A DNA stretch of 8,626 nucleotides from Spirochaetaceae bacterium (GTDB taxonomy: Bacteria; Spirochaetota; Spirochaetia; Treponematales; Breznakiellaceae). The stretch covers positions 1-8,626 of the forward strand of contig JAIRPU010000091.1 of assembly GCA_031256815.1 (NCBI GenBank), in the 5' to 3' direction. The notes under the pieces are model-generated. The model had not been told where the DNA came from and ran no database searches. It saw only the letters and a program-made list of their open reading frames with translations. Below are positions 1 to 5,500 of this stretch, one piece after another; positions within the stretch are counted from its first letter, which is position 1; each line of letters starts with the position of its first letter. The translations under genes and the position numbers were made by a program.

Positions 1-1
1 A

Positions 2-103
2 AAGTTCACGGAGCGCGTCAGGGTCGCTAAAGAGAAAAGAGAAGACGCTGGATTTATAATTGCTGTTCATTCCCATAAAGAAAATATACTGCAAAATCAA
101 TAA
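2..103 (+). CDS. possible 3' end of an upstream gene, function unknown
   Basis: Frame 2 is open from the window edge to a TAA at 101-103, giving 33 residues with a mixed, soluble-looking composition (it includes REDAGFIIAVHSHKENILQN). The other two + frames stop earlier (positions 30 and 59) and read as low-complexity S/R/K-rich peptides. I do not recognise the family and no motif is visible. The stretch is less GC-rich than the repeats that follow from about 125, so it could be the tail of a real gene cut by the window edge. A run this short can also be open by chance, so the call is weak. Confidence 0.33.
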   Translation, partial: KFTERVRVAKEKREDAGFIIAVHSHKENILQNQ

Positions 104-199
104 ATACAAAAGCAGAAAATATGAAAGCTGCTGGCGGCTGCGGCGGCTTTGCCACTGCGTGGGTTGACGGGTCGGTGCTGGCCGCGCCGCAGATTTTGT

Positions 200-229
200 C
201 CGCGGCCTGCGCAGGGGCGCAGGCCGCGG
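200..229. repeat. 13-bp perfect inverted repeat, 4-nt loop
   Basis: CCGCGGCCTGCGC (200-212) is the exact reverse complement of GCGCAGGCCGCGG (217-229), with loop AGGG. Pairing continues imperfectly outward: TTGTCC on the left faces GGACACAA on the right, so the whole structure spans roughly 195-237. It is not followed by a T-run on either strand, so it is not a standard intrinsic terminator. Confidence 0.9.
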
Positions 230-253
230 GGACACAACGGCCACCACACCGCA
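218..253 (+). repeat. dispersed GC-rich repeat, copy 1
   Basis: Three blocks match copy 2 near the right end, in the same order and orientation: CGCAGGCCGCGG (218-229 and 8406-8417), ACACAACGG (232-240 and 8419-8427) and CCACACCGCA (244-253 and 8437-8446). Spacing between blocks one and two differs by 1 bp, and between blocks two and three copy 2 carries 6 extra bases. 31 matching bases over a span of this size are hard to get by chance, so I treat them as members of one repeat family. Confidence 0.75.
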
Positions 254-265
254 TCTGCGGTGTGG
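244..265. repeat. 9-bp perfect inverted repeat with ATCT loop
   Basis: CCACACCGC (244-252) pairs exactly with GCGGTGTGG (257-265) around the loop ATCT. Its left arm is part of the block shared with 8437-8446 near the other end of the window. No T-run follows on either strand. Confidence 0.88.
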
Positions 266-365
266 CGGCGCACGACCGGCGAAACCGCGCAAGCGATTGA
301 AGCGGAATTTGCAAGCGAAGCGCAGCAAATTATAGCGGAAAGCGCGTTTTTTGCCAGGGTTGGCC

Positions 366-384
366 GGCCGCGCTTCGCGCGGCC
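366..384. repeat. hairpin repeat with GCGCTTCGCGC core, copy A
   Basis: GGCCGCGC-TTC-GCGCGGCC is an 8-bp perfect stem with a 3-nt loop. The core GCGCTTCGCGC recurs at 401-417 and 468-482, but the outer stem bases differ between copies while still pairing. The inner CTTCG could also form a stable TTCG-type tetraloop. Confidence 0.88.
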
Positions 385-400
385 TTATCGCCAGCCCCGC

Positions 401-417
401 CCTGCGCTTCGCGCAGG
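401..417. repeat. hairpin repeat with GCGCTTCGCGC core, copy B
   Basis: CCTGCGC-TTC-GCGCAGG is a 7-bp perfect stem around the same TTC loop as copy A. The outer three pairs (CCT/AGG) differ from copy A (GGCC/GGCC) yet remain complementary, which is what conservation of a fold rather than a sequence would look like. Confidence 0.88.
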
Positions 418-421
418 CGCG

Positions 422-438
422 GGCAACGGCGCGTTGCC
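422..438. repeat. 7-bp inverted repeat within the hairpin cluster
   Basis: GGCAACG (422-428) pairs with CGTTGCC (432-438) around the 3-nt loop GCG. It lies 4 bp after copy B of the TTC hairpins but does not share their core, so it is a different element in the same cluster. Confidence 0.8.
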
Positions 439-467
439 ACCACCAGTCGCCGCAGGCGGGCGCGGGG

Positions 468-482
468 GCGCGCTTCGCGCGC
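468..482. repeat. hairpin repeat with GCGCTTCGCGC core, copy C
   Basis: GCGCGC-TTC-GCGCGC is a 6-bp stem around the same TTC loop as copies A and B. It is the last GC-rich hairpin before composition returns to the level of the neighbouring genes. Confidence 0.85.
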
Positions 483-618
483 GCTTGTCGGCAAGCTCCG
501 GCAAAAATGCGCCCAAAATAACATAAATGCATATATTAAACAGCGCCGCTTCATCATTTTTCTCTAATTCTGAATTGCCCAAAACACTCTCCCGCCGCTA
601 CACTTAAACCTTGTTTTC

Positions 619-627
619 TGCTAAAAT
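619..627 (+). promoter_or_regulatory. alaS extended -10 promoter, predicted leaderless start
   Basis: TGCTAAAAT (619-627) fits an extended -10 element: TG, one base, then TAAAAT (5 of 6 to TATAAT). It ends 6 nt before the alaS ATG at 634, so a start site at the usual distance would fall on or next to the A of the ATG. No good -35 box is visible 16-18 bp upstream, which an extended -10 can tolerate. A TAA at 622-624, inside the box, is in frame with alaS, so the start codon cannot lie further upstream. Confidence 0.62.
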
Positions 628-633
628 CGTATT

Positions 634-2421
634 ATGAATGCAAATGAGCTGCGTAAAAAATTTATCGATTTTTTTGTATCTAAAGGGCACGCGCGAATAG
701 AGGGCAAAAGCCTTATTCCGGAAAACGACCCGACTGTGCTTTTTACCACCGCCGGTATGCACCCGCTTGTGCCATATCTTTTGGGAGCCGAACATCCTCA
801 GGGCAAACGGCTTGTTAATTTTCAAAAATGTATACGCACCGGAGATATCGACGCGGTTGGCGATTTTTCTCATCTTACTTTTTTCGAGATGCTTGGAAAC
901 TGGAGCCTTGGCGATTATTTTAAAGAAGGCGCCATTACAATGAGCTACGAATTTTTAACATCGCCGCAGTGGCTTGGAATTCCGCACGAAAGGCTTGGCG
1001 TTACCGTTTTTGCCGGCGAGGAAGGCATCCCGCGTGATGAAGAAAGCGCGTTAATTTGGCGTAAGCTTGGATTTAGTGATGATAAAATAAGTTTTAGGCC
1101 GCGTGAGGATAACTGGTGGGGGCCGGCCGGCGCAACAGGCCCCTGCGGCCCGGACAGCGAAATGTTTATTGATATGGGGAAGCCTCCATGCGGCCCGGAC
1201 TGCGCCCCAGGCTGCGGCTGCGGCAAATGGCTTGAAATCTGGAACGATGTGTTCATGCAGTATAATAAAGATGCCAACGGCGTTTATCTCCCGCTTGCGC
1301 GAAAATGCGTTGATACAGGAATGGGAGTGGAACGCACCGTAACAATTCTTACAGGCAAAAAATCAGTTTACGATACAGAAATTTTCAAGCCAATAATCAG
1401 CGCGATAGAAGCGGAATCTAACTGTAGTTACGGCAAAGACGAAGGACAAGACCGCTCAATACGGATAATTGCCGACCACATACGCTCTTCAACTTTTATT
1501 TTGGGCGACCCCAAAGCGGTAACGCCTTCCAATGTGGGGGCGGGTTATGTTTTGCGCCGCTTAATTCGCCGCGCCGTCCGGCATGGCCGTAAACTCGGCA
1601 TAGAAAAGCCGTTTTTAACGGCAATTTCCAAAGTGGTTATTGCCGAATTCTGCGGGCCATATCCGGAACTCGAACAAAACCGCGCGGCAATAATAGAAGA
1701 GCTTGAAAAAGAAGAGCTTCGTTTTTTGGAAACCCTGCAAAAAGGCGAAAAAGAATTCGAAAAGCTGCTGCCAAACCTTATGCGTTCCCCTCAAAAAGTA
1801 ATGTCCGGCCGGCTTGCATTCAAACTTTACGACACTTACGGATTCCCAATCGAACTTACAGAAGAACTCGCGCACGAAAACGGGCTTAGAATCAATAAAG
1901 ATGAATTCGAAGCGGCATTTGCAAAGCATCAGGAAACATCACGGGCAGGAGAAGCTGTGTTCAAGGGAGGGCTTGCCGACCACAGTGAAATTACAACAAA
2001 GTATCACACGGCAACGCATCTTTTGCAAAAAGCGCTGCAGCTTGTGCTTGGGGCTCATGTTGCGCAGCGCGGGTCAAATATTACCGCGGAACGGCTTAGG
2101 TTTGACTTTTCACATACGGCTCCAATGACGCAGGAAGAGATAAAAAAGGCGGAAGCGATTGTAAACGAGCAGATTGAACGCGATTTACCTGTAACGGTGG
2201 AAGTTATGAGTCTGGAAGCGGCAAAGGCTGCGGGCGCAATGGCGCTTTTTGGCGAAAAATACGAGGCGCAGGTTAAGGTTTATACAATCGGAGATTTTTC
2301 AAAAGAGGTATGCGGCGGCCCTCATGCGGAGCGCACCGGAACGCTTGGGCGTTTTAAAATTCAAAAAGAGCAAAGTTCATCTTCCGGCGTCCGGCGTATT
2401 CGCGCGGTGCTGGAAAATTAA
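634..2421 (+). CDS. alaS: alanine--tRNA ligase, short spirochaete-type form
   Basis: Class II synthetase charging tRNA(Ala) with alanine in the cytoplasm. Visible parts: catalytic core (about 1-245) with FTTAGM at 37-42, the motif 2 region from CIRTGD to NWSLGDYF (66-96) and motif 3 TGMGVERT (228-235); tRNA-recognition helices (about 250-445) with GAGYVLRRLIRRAVRHG (302-318); and an editing domain (about 455-595) with all four metal ligands, H458 and H462 (HxxxH) and C560 and H564 (CxxxH). At 595 aa it is far shorter than the roughly 875-aa E. coli enzyme: the glycine-rich beta-barrel before the editing core and the C-terminal DHHA1/C-Ala region are absent. Short forms are known from Treponema and Borrelia, so this looks natural rather than broken. 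C186, C190, C194 and C196 form a cysteine cluster that may bind zinc. The start is fixed by an in-frame TAA 10 nt upstream; no Shine-Dalgarno sequence is present. Confidence 0.97.
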   Translation: MNANELRKKFIDFFVSKGHARIEGKSLIPENDPTVLFTTAGMHPLVPYLLGAEHPQGKRLVNFQKCIRTGDIDAVGDFSHLTFFEMLGNWSLGDYFKEGAITMSYEFLTSPQWLGIPHERLGVTVFAGEEGIPRDEESALIWRKLGFSDDKISFRPREDNWWGPAGATGPCGPDSEMFIDMGKPPCGPDCAPGCGCGKWLEIWNDVFMQYNKDANGVYLPLARKCVDTGMGVERTVTILTGKKSVYDTEIFKPIISAIEAESNCSYGKDEGQDRSIRIIADHIRSSTFILGDPKAVTPSNVGAGYVLRRLIRRAVRHGRKLGIEKPFLTAISKVVIAEFCGPYPELEQNRAAIIEELEKEELRFLETLQKGEKEFEKLLPNLMRSPQKVMSGRLAFKLYDTYGFPIELTEELAHENGLRINKDEFEAAFAKHQETSRAGEAVFKGGLADHSEITTKYHTATHLLQKALQLVLGAHVAQRGSNITAERLRFDFSHTAPMTQEEIKKAEAIVNEQIERDLPVTVEVMSLEAAKAAGAMALFGEKYEAQVKVYTIGDFSKEVCGGPHAERTGTLGRFKIQKEQSSSSGVRRIRAVLEN

Positions 2422-2476
2422 ATGCCGCATATTTTGCCGCCATAAACCTGCAACAGGCACAGAATTCGGCACTTTG

Positions 2477-2524
2477 CGCCTGCCGGCAATAGAAAACCGG
2501 CAATAGAAAACCGGCGTTTTTTTT
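2477..2524 (+). terminator. probable intrinsic terminator after alaS
   Basis: The third CCGGC (2511-2515) is followed by G and eight T residues (2517-2524). It can pair with GCCGG at 2482-2486, with the middle repeat unit in the loop. Weaker pairings also exist: CGCC (2477-2480) with GGCG (2513-2516), and the 4-bp CCGG/CCGG pairing inside the second unit. The stem is only about 5 bp, so efficiency is uncertain. The T-run runs straight into the tamB promoter. Confidence 0.55.
2483..2514 (+). repeat. 14-bp tandem duplication carrying the terminator stem
   Basis: CCGGCAATAGAAAA occurs twice in direct tandem (2483-2496 and 2497-2510), followed by a third partial unit CCGGC (2511-2515). Because CCGG is self-complementary, any two of the three units can pair, giving alternative stems ahead of the T-run. 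Copy number could change by slippage. Confidence 0.9.
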
Positions 2525-2532
2525 GATATGAT
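2524..2532 (+). promoter_or_regulatory. tamB extended -10 promoter, predicted leaderless start
   Basis: TGATATGAT (2524-2532) fits an extended -10: TG, one base, TATGAT (5 of 6 to TATAAT). It ends 6 nt before the tamB ATG, the same spacing as at alaS. The TGA at 2524-2526 is in frame with tamB, so the start cannot be further upstream, and the 12 nt between it and the ATG contain no Shine-Dalgarno sequence. The -35 region falls inside the 14-bp tandem repeat and does not resemble TTGACA. Confidence 0.6.
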
Positions 2533-2538
2533 TTATTT

Positions 2539-5500
2539 ATGAACAGAGGGCGCGCTTTACTTGCACTGGAAATTCTTGTTTTTACAGGGCTTGTTACGTT
2601 AAGCGCGCTGTTGTTGTTTTCACTGCAAAAAACAATGTTAAGCGGTATTCACACGCTGCGCGATTCATTTTTGGGACGTCTTGAATCGCAAACCGGAACA
2701 AAAATTGTTTACAAAAGCATGAGTCCTTCGCTGTTTGGAGTTATAGACCTTCGTTCTGTGGCTATTTACAATGCTTCGCAGGAAAATTCAACGCCGTTCA
2801 TTTCGATAGACAGAATAAGGCTTCGCTATTCTTTTTTTGATGTTATAACAGGGCGCGGCGTTCACGCATTTTTGTCTCTTCATGCGGAAAGGCCTGTTAT
2901 AGAACTGGACAAAAAAATTGTTCTGAATTTGCAAAAAGAAACGTTACCACAACCGGCGGAAAAAGTTCCGGAGGAGAGTGAAGCTGAGTCTCCGGAAATA
3001 ATTTTTAACCAGAGCGCGTTTATAGAAAATGTACGCGAGGCGATTCTGGCGCTGCCGGATAATTTTAATGTTCGTGTAACCAAAGGCAGAGTAAGCGCTT
3101 CGCTTGGCGAGCATAACTTTGCCATGCGTTCTTTTTCGTTGAACGCAAGAGCTTCAAAAGGTAATTTGGAGTTCAAAGCGGACTGGTCAGGCGATGCGCA
3201 AATTAAAACATCCGGCGGAGCGCCGCTTTTATTCAGCGTTCCGGGCGGCGCGGAAGGCAGTTTTTCCAGCTCGCTAAGCCGCGGCGACTTTAAACTTAGC
3301 TTTCCTGCCGTAAGCACAGACGTTTTTACAATGCGCAGAACGAGCTTTCTTGCCGTATGGACGAACGAAAATCTTGTACTGCGAAAAATAGACGACTACG
3401 AGCCTTACGATGCGATTGTGCTTATAAACTTTAACAACGGTTCTTTTTATGCGCGTTTTTCCGCGGAAAATTTTTCGCCCGCCGGTTTAATTACACTGCG
3501 CGGAGATGCTGAACCTTACAACAAGTATCTTGCTTTGCAATTAAAAGGCAGCTGTGTTTTTGAAAAACCGGCCAACGAAGGACTTGTTTACAGCGCTTTT
3601 TTTAGCGGAAACATGGGGCGTTTTGCCTCTGAAAAAATAGGTTTGTTTGAACTTAACGCTACAGGGACGGAAAAGCAGCTCTTGCTGCATAAATTCAAGC
3701 TTTCACTTGCGCGCGGTTCTGTAGACGCGCAGGGGAGTATTCGTTTTAATCCGTTTGTGCCAAGCGGAACGATACACTGGAACCGCTTCTTTTTTTCAAA
3801 AGAGGCCGACCCTCAATTTAGTTCTTATATAACAGGAACAATGCACATAGCAGGCAGTCCGCACTTAATTCGCGTCTTTTCTCCGCTTATTGATATTGGC
3901 GGAACAGAATTTTCTTTATTTAATGTAGAGGCGCTTCCCACTGCGGAAGAATGGAATATCAGTCTTTCCGCTTTGAAAGGGAATTTGAATGTCGGCGCCG
4001 AAGCCGCCGTTCAGATTGGAAGCGCCGTTCAGGTTGAGTCCGGCGCGCAGGTCGAAAGCGGCGTTCAGGTTGAGGCCGCCCAAATCCAAACCGAAAGCGC
4101 CGCCCGGACTGAAGCCGGCGTTCAAACAGAAGCAGGAACTCAGCCTAAAAACGCCGCGCAAATAAAAGCCGGCGCGCGTTTTGAAAAAGCAAACAAAAGA
4201 TTGAATCTTAATTTAGATATTAATGATATATCTTTAAAAGACATGATAAATTTAACGGCGCTGGCAGCGCCGATTCCGCGTGAGAACACCGCGCTTAACG
4301 CTTTGGGTAACGATATAATATTTACAAGCGGCGCAGTGCTTTCTACAAACTTTAAAGAATTAAGCTACGAAATTCCTCTGCTTAAGGCTTCGTATAACGG
4401 CGTAAAAAATATCAACGCCGAAGCGTATCTGCGCGGAAGCGAAAAAAGAACGGAGATGTTATTCTGCCGCATCGGTTCTGAAAAAAGAATTGATATAAGC
4501 GCTTTTGCGGATTATGAAAATTTAAAAAATATCAGCATAAATATTACCTCCAACATTGATGAAAAAAAGTTTGAAACAAAAGGCAGCATAATCGATTTAA
4601 AAGAAATTTTGCTTACAAGCAGTTATGGTTTAAGCGGCAGCGCGGGTATTTCGGAAGACGGCAGCGTTCGCGCCGCGCTGCGCGCCAACTCAGTTGAGCT
4701 GCCGTTTTTTAATTTACCGGCCTATCTTTCAATGAATACTGCAATTAACTGGAATTCATTTGACAACTGGCTTGTTCAGCTTCGCACGGTAGACCTGCGC
4801 TTAAGCCGCGCAGAAAGTATGGATTCAACAATACATATTGCAGGCAGCATAAACCAAAACAGGGCGCTTATTTCGGAAATTGTTTTTGGCGGAACAGACG
4901 CGCCGCTTTCCGGCGATGCTTTTTTTAACTTTAAAGAGGAAAAACAAACGGATGCCGAAGTTTCACCTTCGATGCGCATAACGCTTGGCGCGCCTGGAGA
5001 TATAGAACGCTTCAACGTGGAAGGCAGAAGGCATGGCGATTCACTTGATCTTTCGGTAGATGCGTCTGAATTTAAACTTTACAGATTTTTTTCTACGGCA
5101 AATTTAATGATTCTTAGCGGTAAATTCACTTTTGGATTTGAAAGTATAAATAATTTTTATTCATCTTTTGATATAAAAAATCTGCGCGGACGAAACGGCG
5201 CAACATACTGGACGGCAAGTACAAAAGGTTCTTTTAGCAGCGATAAATTTGAAATAGGCGAAAGTTTATTAAACTACAGTAATCTTACAATTAAAGCGCC
5301 GTATATCAGCATGAATTCATCCACAGGCGTAATGGATTCTGCCCTGCATATTTCAGGGCCGCCTTTAAGTAACTTTCTGGTAGAGTTTGCCATACACGCA
5401 GACTACACAAAGATAGATTCATGGTTTAAAATAAAAACAGCTTTAGAAGAACTGGAAGGCAAAATTTATCTTACCGCCGCTTCTTTTTTAAGCGAAGACA

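Larger units (their letters stand above)
104..633. other. 530-bp gene-free stretch with GC-rich hairpin repeats
   Basis: No convincing gene lies here. From about 125 to 485 the DNA is far richer in G+C than the flanking genes and is built from short inverted repeats (listed separately). Open frames through it encode only R/A/P/G-rich peptides that follow the repeats. From about 486 to 633 the composition becomes AT-rich again and leads into the alaS promoter. I see no tRNA, rRNA, transposase remnant or riboswitch. The abrupt GC shift and the partial match to 8391-8446 suggest an interspersed element rather than a degraded gene. Confidence 0.7.

Noticed and set aside
200..482. CRISPR array
   Set aside because: The hairpins are unevenly spaced, differ outside an 11-bp core, and have no uniform 25-40 bp spacers; no cas gene is in the window.
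149..526. 125-codon open frame on the + strand through the GC-rich repeats
   Set aside because: Its composition is only R/A/P/G runs that follow the hairpin repeats, with no ribosome binding site or domain; GC-rich repeats keep several frames open at once.
330..582. Two minus-strand frames (330-557 and 385-582), one starting with a signal-like MMKRRCLIYAFMLFW
   Set aside because: Both run directly into repeat-coded arginine/proline-rich sequence, overlap each other in different frames, and have no Shine-Dalgarno site.
2880..3317. 145-codon open frame antisense to tamB
   Set aside because: Serine/leucine-rich mirror of the strand repeats in tamB; no start signal and no domain.
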